Positions 41,175 through 50,714 are shown, counted from the stretch's first letter. The stretch: DNA of 64,000 bases from Motiliproteus sediminis (GCF_017912535.1 NZ_JAERQK010000003.1:310001-374000), one strand, 5' to 3'. The notes: generated by a model not told the origin, from the letters alone. Numbers and translations are program-made.

Positions 41175-41951
41175 ATGAGCACTCCCGCATGCGATGTGCG
41201 CGATGATCGGATGCAGCGACTGCAGCAGATTGGACGGGGTGTGGCTGTCGGCGGCGGCGAGGAGATGCTGTGGGTAGGGCGTCACCAACGCAGTCGCGGA
41301 TTGTTGCTGGCGCTATCGCCCGCAGGACGTTCAGTGGAGCAGCTGGCGGTCAGTTTGGCGCCGGCGGTCATTAGGCACCAAGCTCGCCTGCTGGTCATTC
41401 GAAACCAAAGGTCGGCCGGCTCGACACACTGCATTGAGACCGCGCTGCAGCGATTGGCTAGCGCAACCGATTGGCTCACCGAGCCGTTGTTGTTGTTGGG
41501 CGTGGACGAGAGTGTGCAAGCGGCGCAGAGCTGGGTCATGGCGAATCCCGGCAAGGCTAGTGCCATAGTGCTGGTGGGTGATCTGTCGAACGCCTGGCCG
41601 AAGGGGGGGCTGGGGGCCGGACAACGGACGGTCGCGTTGTCGCCGTCCTCAGCGACGCAACCTTCTCCCGGTGCGGTTGCAGGCTTGCTGAGGGTCCCCT
41701 GTCAGGTGTTGCTGAGCGAGGCTGACGAGCCTTGGGGGCGGGCTTGGAACTGTCGTCTGCAGGCGGTTGCCGACGCCGGAGGGATTAAGAGCCCGGTTAC
41801 GCTGCATGCATTGAGTTGCACGGAGCCGCTGTATCACCTCGACTCTCTGGGTGAGGAAGTGATGCGTTGCTGCAAGCCCTATCTTGGGGAGGAGGGCGCA
41901 GGATTCCGGAGCGCCCGCTCCTCGCCGGGCAGCGTTTACTTTATCACTTGA
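41175..41951 (+). CDS. Hypothetical protein, possibly alpha/beta-hydrolase-like
   Basis: A protein of 258 residues with an alternating strand-helix pattern (RGLLLALSPAGRSVEQLAVS, RLLVIRNQRS, EPLLLLGVDESVQAAQSWV, ASAIVLVGDLSN, PCQVLLSEADEPWG, VTLHALSCTEPLYHLDSL). This layout recalls the alpha/beta-hydrolase relatives grouped as DUF3530, and the usual G-x-S-x-G elbow is missing (LGVDES stands in its place), so catalysis is doubtful. The start (ATG 41175) has a weak ribosome site and probably depends on coupling with the preceding gene. It overlaps the convergent DUF2185 gene by 16 bp. Confidence 0.68.
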   Translation: MSTPACDVRDDRMQRLQQIGRGVAVGGGEEMLWVGRHQRSRGLLLALSPAGRSVEQLAVSLAPAVIRHQARLLVIRNQRSAGSTHCIETALQRLASATDWLTEPLLLLGVDESVQAAQSWVMANPGKASAIVLVGDLSNAWPKGGLGAGQRTVALSPSSATQPSPGAVAGLLRVPCQVLLSEADEPWGRAWNCRLQAVADAGGIKSPVTLHALSCTEPLYHLDSLGEEVMRCCKPYLGEEGAGFRSARSSPGSVYFIT

Positions 41952-42343
41952 TTGTCGGCTGGATTCAGGGTATCCACATCGTTGGTGACCGACGTGCTGA
42001 CATCCTCTTCTACCGGAATTTCAAAGTCGTGAACCTCTTGCCAGGCATCGCCCGGCACCCGTTCCCACACTGTCCCCGGCTTCGATCCCAGTAGCTCATC
42101 CAGCGAGTTGTCCATCTGGATCAGAGTTGCGGTGGGGTAGGGTTGCATGTTCTTGGAGTCAGCCAGAAAGTCCTGGTCTTCGTAGCCGCTGTACATACGC
42201 CAGCCCGTATCGCGCAGGTTGGCGGGAACCGTGCGATACATAAAGCGCACGGGACAGGGCTTTTCGCCGACTACCAGCTTGGAAACCAGAGCCAGAAAAG
42301 GGCGTTCCAGCTCGTCGGCCGCGATGGTGGGTTGGTCAGACAT
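41936..42343 (-). CDS. DUF2185 family protein
   Basis: A soluble protein of 135 residues that contains the DUF2185 core: TGWRMYSGYEDQDFLADSKN, TLIQMDNSLDELLGSKPGTV, WERV. The family is widespread, and some members have been grouped with immunity proteins of polymorphic toxins; no toxin gene is nearby here, so that role is not supported. The start is the ATG at 42343. The acnB terminator lies between it and acnB. Confidence 0.85.
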   Translation of the reverse strand: MSDQPTIAADELERPFLALVSKLVVGEKPCPVRFMYRTVPANLRDTGWRMYSGYEDQDFLADSKNMQPYPTATLIQMDNSLDELLGSKPGTVWERVPGDAWQEVHDFEIPVEEDVSTSVTNDVDTLNPADNQVIK

Positions 42344-42413
42344 AACAGCTTCTCTCTGTGATTGCAGGTCGTCGTGGATGCAGGTGCCATGATAGCGCCT
42401 GCATCGATAAATC

Positions 42414-42442
42414 CAAAAAAAAGCCCCGCCGGAGCGGGGCTT
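42414..42442 (-). terminator. Intrinsic terminator of acnB
   Basis: AAGCCCCGC-CGGA-GCGGGGCTT (42421-42442), followed on the minus strand by a run of eight T residues. It ends the acnB transcript 18 bp after the stop codon. Confidence 0.88.
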
Positions 42443-42459
42443 GGTCTTACCGGGCCAGC

Positions 42460-45060
42460 TTAGGCTTCAACGGTGGGGATCACCGTAGACGCCGCTTTCT
42501 GGTAGCTCTCAATCTCGTTGAAGTTGAGGTAACGGTACACGTCGGCAGCCATGGTGTTGATATCCTTGGCATATTCCATGTACTCGTCAAAGCTCGGGAT
42601 CTTGCCCAGCGCAGCACCCACCGCTGCCAATTCGGCAGAGGAGAGGTAGACGTTGGCGCCGTCACCCAGACGGTTCGGGAAGTTACGGGTAGATGTCGAC
42701 ATTACGGTGCTGTTAGCAGCAACGCGTGCCTGGTTACCCATGCACAGTGAACAGCCGGGCATTTCGGTGCGCACACCGGCGCGGCCAAAGATGCCGTAGT
42801 AGCCTTCTTCAGTCAGTTGGTACTGGTCCATCTTGGTCGGCGGTGCAACCCACAGCTTGGTGGGTAGTTGCTTGCCAATCTTCTCCAGTACTTTACCGGC
42901 TGCACGGAAGTGACCGATGTTGGTCATACAGGAACCGATGAAGACTTCGTCGATCTTGGTGCCCTGAACTTCGGACAGCAGCTTGACGTCGTCCGGATCG
43001 TTGGGGCAAGCCAGAATCGGCTCTTTCACATCGTTCAGATCGATTTCGATAACCGCTGCGTAATCTGCATCGGCATCGCCTTCCATCAGCTGCGGATTGG
43101 CCAGCCACTCTTCCATTGCCGCGATACGACGGGAGATGGTGCGCTCGTCACCGTAGCCCTGGCTGATCATCCACTTGAGCATCACAACGTTGGAACGCAG
43201 GTACTCGGCGATCGGTGCTTCGTCCAGCTTGATGGAGCACGCAGCGGCAGAACGCTCGGCGGCGGAGTCAGACAGTTCGAACGCTTGCTCAACCTTCAGG
43301 TTAGGCAGGCCTTCGATCTCCAGAATGCGACCAGAGAAGATGTTTTTCTTACCTGCCTTGGCAACAGTCAGCAGACCCTGCTTGATGGCGTAGTAAGGGA
43401 TGGCGTTAACCAGGTCACGCAGGGTGATGCCCGGTTGCAGGGTGTCGCCCTTGAAACGAACCAGTACCGATTCCGGCATATCCAGCGGCATAACGCCGGT
43501 AGCAGCAGCGAAGGCAACCAGACCGGAACCGGCCGGGAAGGAGATGCCGATCGGGAAACGGGTGTGAGAGTCACCACCGGTACCTACGGTGTCGGGCAGC
43601 AGCATGCGGTTCAGCCAGGAGTGGATTACACCGTCACCCGGACGCAGGGATACACCGCCGCGATTCATGATGAAATCAGGCAGGGTGTGGTGGGTGTTGA
43701 CGTCAACCGGCTTCGGGTAAGCCGCGGTGTGACAGAACGACTGCATGGTCAGATCGGCGGAGAAGCCCAGGCAGGCCAGGTCTTTCAGTTCGTCACGGGT
43801 CATCGGACCAGTGGTGTCCTGAGAACCAACAGTGGTCATCTTCGGCTCGCAGTAGGTGCCGGGGCGGATGCCCTCAACGCCACAGGCTTTACCAACCATC
43901 TTCTGAGCCAGGGAGTAGCCCTTGCCGGTATCTTCCGGCTGTACCGGTACGCGGAACAGGGTTGAAGGCTCAAGGCCCAGGGCTTCACGGGCTTTGGTGG
44001 TCAGACCGCGACCGATGATCAGCGGGATACGACCGCCAGCCTGAACTTCGTCCAGCAGTACCGGTGTTTTCAGTTCGAACTTGCACAGTTCTTCGCCGGT
44101 CTCAGCGTTCTTGGCTACGCCTTCGTAAGGGTAGATGTCGACGACATCGCCCATGTTCATCTTTTCGGTGTCCATTTCGATCGGCAGAGCGCCGGCATCT
44201 TCCATGGTGTTGAAGAAGATCGGTGCGATCTTGCCGCCAAAGCAGTAGCCGCCAGCGCGCTTGTTGGGTACGTAAGGGATATCGTCGCCGAAGAACCACA
44301 GCACGGAGTTAGTGGCGGACTTACGGGAAGAGCCGGTACCGACAACGTCGCCAACGTAAGCAACCGGGTGGCCTTTGGCCTTAACGGCTTCGATCTGAGC
44401 CAGCGGGCCTTTGACACCGGGAATTTCAGGTTCGATGCCTTCGCGCGCCATTTTCAGCATGGCGTTGGCGTGAACCGGGATGTCGGGACGAGACCAGGCA
44501 TCCGGGGCTGGAGACAGGTCATCGGTGTTGGTTTCGCCCGGTACCTTGAACACGGTAACGGTGATCTTTTCGGCAACCTTGGGCTTGGAGGTAAACCACT
44601 CGGCGTTGGCCCAGGACTCCATGATCTGCTTGGCGAAGGCGTTGCCTGCGTCCATTTTTTCCTTCACATCGTGGAAGGCATCGAACATCAGCAGGGTGTG
44701 AGACAGCGCTTTAACCGCAGTCGGGGCCAGGTCGTCGTTGTCCAGACAGTCGATCAGCGGCGCGATGTTGTAGCCGCCCAGCATGGTGCCCAGTAATTCG
44801 GTCGCTTTTACTTTGTCGATCAGCGGAGAGCTGGCTTCACCCTTGGTGATAGCAGCCAGAAAGCCTGCCTTTACGTAGGCAGCCTGGTCTACACCCGCCG
44901 GTACACGGTTGGTCAGCAGATCCAGGATGAATTCCTCTTCGCCCGCCGGCGGGTTCTTCAGCAGCTCGACCAGAGCCGCGGTTTGCTCTGCGTCCAGCGG
45001 CTTGGCCGGGACGCCTTCGGCGGCGCGTTCTTCTACATGTTTACGGTATGCTTCAAGCAC
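42460..45060 (-). CDS. acnB: Aconitate hydratase B
   Basis: AcnB (866 residues; E. coli 865), the main citric-acid-cycle aconitase with a [4Fe-4S] cluster. The N-terminal HEAT-like domain, the swivelling domain 4 ([19 protein letters not shown]) and the catalytic domains ([40 protein letters not shown]) all match. Cluster cysteines occur in [12 protein letters not shown] and [12 protein letters not shown] choose GTG at 45060 because GAGGG lies 7 nt upstream and the product then starts [16 protein letters not shown] like E. coli; the ATG at 45081 has no ribosome site. Apo-aconitases of this class can also bind mRNA. Confidence 0.97.
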   Translation of the reverse strand: MLEAYRKHVEERAAEGVPAKPLDAEQTAALVELLKNPPAGEEEFILDLLTNRVPAGVDQAAYVKAGFLAAITKGEASSPLIDKVKATELLGTMLGGYNIAPLIDCLDNDDLAPTAVKALSHTLLMFDAFHDVKEKMDAGNAFAKQIMESWANAEWFTSKPKVAEKITVTVFKVPGETNTDDLSPAPDAWSRPDIPVHANAMLKMAREGIEPEIPGVKGPLAQIEAVKAKGHPVAYVGDVVGTGSSRKSATNSVLWFFGDDIPYVPNKRAGGYCFGGKIAPIFFNTMEDAGALPIEMDTEKMNMGDVVDIYPYEGVAKNAETGEELCKFELKTPVLLDEVQAGGRIPLIIGRGLTTKAREALGLEPSTLFRVPVQPEDTGKGYSLAQKMVGKACGVEGIRPGTYCEPKMTTVGSQDTTGPMTRDELKDLACLGFSADLTMQSFCHTAAYPKPVDVNTHHTLPDFIMNRGGVSLRPGDGVIHSWLNRMLLPDTVGTGGDSHTRFPIGISFPAGSGLVAFAAATGVMPLDMPESVLVRFKGDTLQPGITLRDLVNAIPYYAIKQGLLTVAKAGKKNIFSGRILEIEGLPNLKVEQAFELSDSAAERSAAACSIKLDEAPIAEYLRSNVVMLKWMISQGYGDERTISRRIAAMEEWLANPQLMEGDADADYAAVIEIDLNDVKEPILACPNDPDDVKLLSEVQGTKIDEVFIGSCMTNIGHFRAAGKVLEKIGKQLPTKLWVAPPTKMDQYQLTEEGYYGIFGRAGVRTEMPGCSLCMGNQARVAANSTVMSTSTRNFPNRLGDGANVYLSSAELAAVGAALGKIPSFDEYMEYAKDINTMAADVYRYLNFNEIESYQKAASTVIPTVEA

Positions 45061-45187
45061 GATAAAGCCCTCGTTATGCATCAGGGCCGGGACCGTTGAG
45101 CGGCCGACTGACAGACCCTGTCGATGTGGAAATCGAATTCTGATTTGGCGGGGGGGATTCTAGCGAAATCCGCCGCTTAAGTTAAGT

Positions 45188-45199
45188 ATTGTCGACAAT
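45188..45199. promoter_or_regulatory. 12-bp palindrome ATTGTCGACAAT
   Basis: A perfect palindrome in the 259-bp gap between the divergent acnB and miaE, about 128 bp before acnB and 120 bp before miaE. Its form (TTGT-N2-ACAA) is that bound by GntR-type regulators of the VanR branch, such as propionate-catabolism repressors in some gammaproteobacteria. No such regulator gene is in the window. Confidence 0.45.
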
Positions 45200-45319
45200 C
45201 TGTAGGCTAATACTTTGGGGTAACGGATCCTCTTTGTTATTGTTTTGTAAGTCTATTTGTTCTCCTTATGGTGGCTATCGGGTTACCTTATAATGGTGCT
45301 CCTGCACAATGACTGAGAG

Positions 45320-45946
45320 ATGACTATGGATCTGCTGGACGAAATTCGCACGTTTTTGCCCTGTCCGACCCCCGCGGGCTGGATCAATGCGGCCACCGAT
45401 GATCTCGCCACACTGCTGATTGACCACGCCCATTGCGAAAAAAAAGCCGCGTCTACCGCAATGAACCTGATGTTTCGCTACGTCGACCAGCCGGACCTGC
45501 TAAACCGCATGAGTCGAATCGCACGCGAGGAGCTGATCCATTTCGAACAGGTGCTGGGACTGATGAAGGAGCGGGGGATTCAGTACGGTCATCTGACTCC
45601 CTCACGCTATGCGCTGGGGTTGCGTCAGCATGTGCGTACCCATGAGCCCGCACGTTTAGTTGATACGCTGATCATCGGTGCCTTTATCGAAGCACGCTCC
45701 TGTGAGCGCTTTGCGGCGCTGGAGCCTCATCTTGAGGATGAGGCTCTTGCCCGCTATTACCGTTCCTTGTTTAAAGCAGAGGGGCGGCATTACCGGGATT
45801 ATCTTGAGCTGGCTGAGGCGGCCGCAGAGGAGCCGATTGCCGATCGCATCGCTTTCTTTGCCGCCGCCGAAGCGGAGTTGATCCAGTCGCATGATACGGA
45901 GTTTCGTTTCCATAGCGGCGTGCCCTCAGGGGTTGTTGCAGGTTGA
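45320..45946 (+). CDS. miaE: tRNA-(2-methylthio-N6-isopentenyl-A37) hydroxylase
   Basis: MiaE (208 residues), a diiron monooxygenase that hydroxylates the isopentenyl group of ms2i6A37 in tRNAs reading codons that start with U; it needs O2. Ligand helices: LIDHAHCEKKAASTAM, REELIHFEQVLGLM, GAFIEARSCERFAAL and EGRHYRDYLELA. The start is ATG 45320, with ATG 45326 equally possible. The frameshifted patatin gene follows after 20 bp. Confidence 0.95.
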   Translation: MTMDLLDEIRTFLPCPTPAGWINAATDDLATLLIDHAHCEKKAASTAMNLMFRYVDQPDLLNRMSRIAREELIHFEQVLGLMKERGIQYGHLTPSRYALGLRQHVRTHEPARLVDTLIIGAFIEARSCERFAALEPHLEDEALARYYRSLFKAEGRHYRDYLELAEAAAEEPIADRIAFFAAAEAELIQSHDTEFRFHSGVPSGVVAG

Positions 45947-45966
45947 TCGATAACGGAGTTGTGACC

Positions 45967-47089
45967 ATGACCGGACGTACCGCATTTTCGTTGGGAGGCC
46001 TGGGGGGGCTTTAACGCCCATGGTGTAGGTTTTTTGGAGGCTGCACTGGATAGCGGCGTCACGCCTGAGTTGATCAGTTGTACCTCGGGCCAGATCTACT
46101 GGACCTGGCGTTACCTCTTGCAGAGCCATGATGAAAAGGATCCGCTTACCGGAGAGTCGGTCAGTCTTTACCGCGAGCTGATGCGTGACATCGACAAAAC
46201 CAACATGCTGCCGCAATCGCTGAGCTGGCTGGACGGCCCGCTGATGGCGATGGTGGGTGATCCGGGTATATTCCAGCCGGCGGTAGCCGATTACTGGCGC
46301 AACCTGTCCAAGCCCTACTTCAGCTTCGATGCCGAGCATTACTGGGATCAACTGCGCCACGAGGCCCTGAACCGGTTAATGCCTGCCATGGTGTTTGTGC
46401 CGGAGCGCTCGCGAGAGGCGCTGACCGCTATCGGAATGCGCTTTGCCACGGAAAACAATATCGGCCTGATGTTTAACGCCTATGACGTCCCTGCCGGGGA
46501 GGAGGTGTTGTATCTCAATCGCCGCGCGCAGGCGCTGCTCCAGGATGGCAGACCCGGGCGCTACCGCGATGCAAAGTGCCACAACGGTACGCTGGTTCGG
46601 GTGTTGGACGAGAGCGACCCGGAGATGGTGTTTGAAGCGGTTGATGCGGCGTTGTGGCTCTATCTCTATGGCTTCAGGGATCGTCAGGGGCGCGCGCGTA
46701 CCCGGGTTGATGGTGCTTATCACCGGCAGATGATCATTCGCGAGCTGGTACCTGCGGCCACCAGGATTTATGCGGTGCGCCCCCAGACCAATGAGTGGCG
46801 GGGCAAACTGCCCCAGAATGCGCTTGAGGTGGCCAACTTCGTTACCCTGGTGTGGTTTAACGCCTCCTATCCGGGCGAAACCGCCGAGATAGCGCTGATC
46901 AACGAGCTGCTGGATAAACAGTTACTGCAGCCGGGCAAGCCCTACAGCAAGATCGAGCTGGTGCCGGTGGAGTACCAGGCGCGTATCCGTTATTACGAGT
47001 ACTTTGTTGAGCGTGAGGCGGTGTATCAGGCGGCGTATCGGCGGGCGTCCGAGGTGTTCGCCAGACACGCCGCGGCCAGAGTCGCTTAA
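45967..47089 (+). pseudogene. Patatin-like phospholipase gene with a frameshift in a G7 tract
   Basis: From the ATG at 45967 (8 nt after GGAG) the frame reads MTGRTAFSLGGLGGL and stops at 46012-46014. Removing one G of the seven at 46002-46008 restores LGGLGGFNAHGVGFLEAALD and a continuous frame to 47089, about 373 residues in total. The restored protein has a Gly-rich oxyanion motif, a serine in CTSGQIYW where patatins have G-T-S-x-G, and the acid in VDGAYHRQM, so it is a patatin-like hydrolase with a divergent nucleophile elbow. The downstream part is well preserved. Sequencing error, recent mutation, ribosomal slippage or phase variation could each explain the break. Confidence 0.78.
46002..46008 (+). 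repeat. G7 tract at the frameshift of the patatin-like gene
   Basis: Seven consecutive G residues inside codons 12-14. The gene is in frame with six G and out of frame with seven. Confidence 0.9.
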
Positions 47090-48180
47090 ATGCCGGGTGC
47101 GCCAGGCAGGAGCGGGAGCTCGTTTGTCTGCTTGTGGCGAATCTCCGCCAGGGTCTGTTGCATCAGCAGATAGCGGCGGCTGGTGTCGGGGTGGGTGGCA
47201 CTGGTGTCGGGGGTGATGCCGCTCTGCCGCCAGGCGGCGATGCGGCGCCAGTAGTTGCTGTCCTGGTCAAGGGGCAGGCCCGCTCGCGCCATCAGATAGA
47301 GCGCCACATAATCCGCTTCCGCTTCAAACGCCTGGGAATAGGCGCGGCTTCCCGCCAGGGCCATCAGTCCGGGAGAGGGCACACCGCTTGCCAGCAACCA
47401 CAGGTCGACCACGCCACCGATGGCGCCGTTACGAAATGTAGCCGGTACATGGCTGAGCAGGTTGTGTGCCAGCTCATGCGCTATTACAAATGCCAGATCC
47501 CAGTCGTTGCCAGCGAAGCCCAGCATGCCGCGGGTTATCTGAATGGAGCGGTGATCAGCATAGGCATTGATGCTGTCGCTGTGCAGCAGCACCACCGGAT
47601 AGCGGCACAGGGCTGCGGGGGTCAGGGTAACCAGATGTGACTGTCCGTCACGCATCAGCTGTAGTTTGACCGCCTGCTGCGGCTGCAGCTGATCCAGCAG
47701 CGGGCGCAGTTCGGTGGTTGCGCGCTCGGCAACGGGCAGATCGTTGCCCTCGAGCCTGATCAGGTGGTCACCTCTCATGACCCCCTGTTGCTGCGCCGGA
47801 CTGTCGGGAACGACGTCCAGCACCTGCAGCACATCGCCGGCTTGCAGCATTCTCAAGGCACTGGGGCGCAGCCCTTCGCTGAAGAAGTAGCGGTTGCCCA
47901 GGCGGATACCAAGCGAAGCTTCAGCCGGCTTGGGACAGAGCTCGGCGGCGGCGCGCTGCAGGGGCCAGGCTACCCGATTGAGCCGGCTGAGGGCCTGCTG
48001 TTGGCTGCTCAAGGCGATCGCCTGCTGGCGTTCCTGCTCCAGAGCCTGTAGCCCGGCCGGCGGAGCTTCGGGGCGGTGGGTCGGCGTGGCGCAGGCGCTG
48101 AGCACGAGCGCCAGCAGCGGCGCAGCGGCGCGCAGCCACGCCGGGTTAAACACCTTGGCGTTGGGCGAAGTCGAACGCAT
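47086..48180 (-). CDS. M48-family metalloprotease lipoprotein with PDZ-like domain
   Basis: A secreted zinc protease (364 residues). The lipoprotein signal ends in LALVLSACA (Cys about 30), so it is membrane-anchored in the periplasm. A PDZ-like domain follows (about 80-185: AGDVLQVLDVVPDSPAQQQG, GDHLIRLEG), then the protease domain with the zinc motif HELAHNLLSH and the third ligand in EAEADYVALYLMARAG. It resembles quality-control proteases of the YcaL/BepA-like group. The start (48180) lacks a clear ribosome site and lies 35 bp inside the end of hemY; GTG 48153 is an alternative. Its stop overlaps that of the patatin-like gene by 4 bp. Confidence 0.88.
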   Translation of the reverse strand: MRSTSPNAKVFNPAWLRAAAPLLALVLSACATPTHRPEAPPAGLQALEQERQQAIALSSQQQALSRLNRVAWPLQRAAAELCPKPAEASLGIRLGNRYFFSEGLRPSALRMLQAGDVLQVLDVVPDSPAQQQGVMRGDHLIRLEGNDLPVAERATTELRPLLDQLQPQQAVKLQLMRDGQSHLVTLTPAALCRYPVVLLHSDSINAYADHRSIQITRGMLGFAGNDWDLAFVIAHELAHNLLSHVPATFRNGAIGGVVDLWLLASGVPSPGLMALAGSRAYSQAFEAEADYVALYLMARAGLPLDQDSNYWRRIAAWRQSGITPDTSATHPDTSRRYLLMQQTLAEIRHKQTNELPLLPGAPGI

Positions 48181-49483
48181 TCTGAACGCAGTCCGCTACC
48201 GAGATACCCTCACGCCAGTTGGCACGGGTGTGCAGTCCCGGCAGGCTCTTGAGTAGCCCGTCGATGCTGGCCAAGCGCTCCAGGTGGCCCAGAGTGTACT
48301 GGGGGATCGCTTCGCGCCAGCGGTTGACGCTGATCACTGCGGGTTCACCTTCAATCCCGAGTAGCGGACGGATGTCGCGCAGCACGCGTCGGGTAACTTC
48401 GTCGTCGCCAAGGTCGGCCAGCTCCGGATTGAGGGTGCCGCCGATAAATGCGGTCAGCAGGCAGTGCCCCTCGGGCGCGCGGTTGGGAAATACGCTGGAC
48501 GGGAACAAAACGCCCAAGGTTTCGACACCGGTGATGCGCGGAATCAGAAAACCGAAGCCATCCAGCGGGTGTGCCACCTGGGATTTCCTGAACCCGAGTG
48601 ATACCGATGCAACCGCCGGGTAGGGAATGGCGTCAAACAGCTCCGGCAGGGCGGGTAGCAACGGCTCGAGTAGCTGGGCGCAGGCTTTGGCTGGCAGTGC
48701 CAGCACCACCTCCTCGGCGGACCATTGCTGTTCGCCGGCGCGCGCGCACCAGCCGTCAGCCGTTTGCTCCAGGATGTCGACAGACACGCCGGTACACAGA
48801 GCGTCGCCGAGCCGGTCGCCGAGGGTGTCGGTCATGACCTGCATGCCGGCATCAAAGGAGATCATGGAACCGGCCGGCCCGGCACCGCCTTTGTGACGAT
48901 GAAACAGAATCTTGGCCAGGGCGCCGCGCATCAGCGATCCGTACTCCTTTTCCAGTGCGTATACCTTGGCGGTGGCGGCACGCGCCGAAAGTTGTTCCGG
49001 ATCGCCAGCATAAACGCCGGAGACAAAAGGGTTGATCGCCCAGTTGAGAAACTCCTGCCCCAGCCGACGCTCTACGAACCGGGCGACGCTCTCCTCCTCT
49101 TTGGCGCGACCAATAAAGGGTTCGGCTAAGAGGCGCCATTTGCCCGCGCCACTGAACAGCGGTGTACGGATAAAATCGCCAGGGCCCATGGGAAGCGGGT
49201 GCAGCGAACCGTCGCGCAGCACGTAGCGTTTCTTACTGCTTTTGTTGGCTTCTAGCGGACTGATTCCGAGGCTTTCGAACAGGGTGGCAAGGGCGGGGCG
49301 GCTGTTCAGGGTTGAGTTCGGGCCGCGTTCGATCAAATAGCCGTCCTGATGAAGGGTGCGGATATTGCCACCGGCCTGGTCACGGGTTTCCAGCAGGGTA
49401 ACGGAATGACCGCGCTGTTTTAGAAACCAGGCGGTGCAGAGTCCGGAGATACCGGCGCCGATGACAAGGAAAGAACGACTCAT
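48146..49483 (-). CDS. hemY: Protoporphyrinogen oxidase, HemY type
   Basis: An FAD-dependent, oxygen-using protoporphyrinogen (or coproporphyrinogen) oxidase of the HemY family (445 residues). Evidence: FAD motif VIGAGISGLCTAWFL, ETRDQAGGNIRTLHQDGYLIE, NPFVSGVYAGDPEQLSA, FIGGTLNPELADL and the C-terminal FAD contact GISVADCVQ. The start is the ATG at 49483; the in-frame codon at 49534 would add 17 residues before the FAD strand. In gammaproteobacteria this reaction is more often done by HemG or HemJ; the window does not show whether either is also present. Confidence 0.9.
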   Translation of the reverse strand: MSRSFLVIGAGISGLCTAWFLKQRGHSVTLLETRDQAGGNIRTLHQDGYLIERGPNSTLNSRPALATLFESLGISPLEANKSSKKRYVLRDGSLHPLPMGPGDFIRTPLFSGAGKWRLLAEPFIGRAKEEESVARFVERRLGQEFLNWAINPFVSGVYAGDPEQLSARAATAKVYALEKEYGSLMRGALAKILFHRHKGGAGPAGSMISFDAGMQVMTDTLGDRLGDALCTGVSVDILEQTADGWCARAGEQQWSAEEVVLALPAKACAQLLEPLLPALPELFDAIPYPAVASVSLGFRKSQVAHPLDGFGFLIPRITGVETLGVLFPSSVFPNRAPEGHCLLTAFIGGTLNPELADLGDDEVTRRVLRDIRPLLGIEGEPAVISVNRWREAIPQYTLGHLERLASIDGLLKSLPGLHTRANWREGISVADCVQNAFDFAQRQGV

Positions 49484-49508
49484 TGATTGCTCACTAGGTA
49501 AATGCAGG

Positions 49509-49524
49509 AATGCCGTAACTATAT
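49509..49524 (+). other. Ter-like sequence, second copy
   Basis: AATGCCGTAACTATAT in the hemY/nudF divergent promoter region. It matches the sequence upstream of the PilZ-tus operon (25446-25461) at 13 of 16 bases and E. coli Ter (TATGTTGTAACTAAAG) at 11 of 16, in the same orientation as the first copy. It may be chance. Confidence 0.3.
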
Positions 49525-49643
49525 ACGTCGACAATGATTATTCAATTGTGCTGGATCAATGGCACTGGGGTGGCCGCGGTGTCCGGTGGAGCAGGCAGGG
49601 CGAACCCGCTATAGTGAGTCCAGTCCACCAGCAGGAGTATCCG

Positions 49644-50267
49644 GTGTCGTTGCCCGCCCCCAAATTCAGTCAGGCCGATGTGACCGTATCGCAACGGGAA
49701 ACCCTGTATGACGGCTTTTTCCGGATGGAGCGGTTGCGGTTACAGCACGCTCTGTTCGAGGGCGAAACGGCCAGCATGCTGTCGCGGGAGCTCTTTGTGC
49801 GTGATGACGCCGTGTGCGTGTTGCTCTACGACCCGCGGCGCGATGCCGTCGTGCTGGTCGAGCAGTTTCGTATTGGTGCGCTCGATGACGAGCATTCACC
49901 CTGGCTACTGGAACTGGTAGCAGGCATTGTTGAGCCGGGTGAGGATTGCGCCGATGTGGCCCGACGGGAAGCGGCCGAAGAAGCTGCGGCAACGCTGGGA
50001 CGGATGGAGAACATCTGCCGCTACCATGTCAGCCCCGGCGGCAGCCGCGAGGTGATTCACCTGCTCTGTGCTGAAGTCGATAGTTCCGGGCTGGGCGGCG
50101 TTCATGGGCTGGCGGACGAGGGTGAGGATATTCTCGTTCATGTGGTAGACCGCGCCGATGCCTACCAGGGGGTGGTAACCGGGCGAATAAACAACGCGGC
50201 AACCATCATGGCGCTACAATGGTTGCAATTGAACAGTGGCCGTTTACGGATGGCGTGGGGAGCGTAG
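49644..50267 (+). CDS. nudF: ADP-ribose pyrophosphatase (NUDIX)
   Basis: A NUDIX hydrolase (207 residues) that splits ADP-ribose into AMP and ribose-5-phosphate. The Nudix box G-x5-E-x7-R-E-x2-E-E is GIVEPGEDCADVARREAAEE (about residues 93-112). LVEQFRIGALD and CRYHVSPGGSREVIHLLCAE are typical of the NudF subgroup. The start is GTG at 49644, 6 nt after CAGGAG. First gene of the nudF-DUF1249-cpdA group, divergent from hemY. The macrodomain protein elsewhere in the window acts on a related metabolite. Confidence 0.95.
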   Translation: MSLPAPKFSQADVTVSQRETLYDGFFRMERLRLQHALFEGETASMLSRELFVRDDAVCVLLYDPRRDAVVLVEQFRIGALDDEHSPWLLELVAGIVEPGEDCADVARREAAEEAAATLGRMENICRYHVSPGGSREVIHLLCAEVDSSGLGGVHGLADEGEDILVHVVDRADAYQGVVTGRINNAATIMALQWLQLNSGRLRMAWGA

Positions 50268-50714
50268 ATGATGTTGCGCAAGAAGTACGTTCCAGATCTG
50301 TCGCGGCAGATGGCTGATTGCGAGGCCAACTACCTGCGTTTGTGCAAGCTGATGCCCGATTTCGATGAACGGGACAGTTACCTGTTTGAAGTGACTTGGA
50401 AACAGCATCGGGTCCGGGTTCGCATTGAGGTTGAGGAGCGCTTTGCCTACACCAGTACCCTGACGCTGGAACAGCAGGTGTGCGACACCGAGTGGCTGCA
50501 GATGCCGGTGCTGGTGGTGCGTCTTTATCACGATGCACGTATGGCTGAGGTGATCTGTCGCAAGCAGCGCCGTCAGCTCAAGGGGTTCTACCCCTATCCC
50601 AACGACCAGATGCATCATCCCGACGAGAAAGCCCAGCTGAATCGCTATCTGGCAGAGTGGCTTGCTCATTGTCTGGCTCACGGACACAGTGCGGACCGGC
50701 TTGCCATCGCATGA
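50268..50714 (+). CDS. DUF1249 family protein (YqiB-like)
   Basis: A soluble 148-residue protein of the YqiB/DUF1249 family: YVPDLSRQMADCEANYLRLC, LMPDFDERDSYLFEV, VVRLYHDARMAEVICRKQRR and FYPYPNDQMHHPDEKAQLNR. No function is known; it always sits between nudF and cpdA in relatives. The start is the ATG at 50268 (another ATG directly after). Its TGA overlaps the cpdA ATG. Confidence 0.93.
   Translation: MMLRKKYVPDLSRQMADCEANYLRLCKLMPDFDERDSYLFEVTWKQHRVRVRIEVEERFAYTSTLTLEQQVCDTEWLQMPVLVVRLYHDARMAEVICRKQRRQLKGFYPYPNDQMHHPDEKAQLNRYLAEWLAHCLAHGHSADRLAIA

Noticed and set aside
42868-43965. 365-codon open frame on the plus strand
   Set aside because: Antisense to acnB; explained by the codon bias of the real gene.
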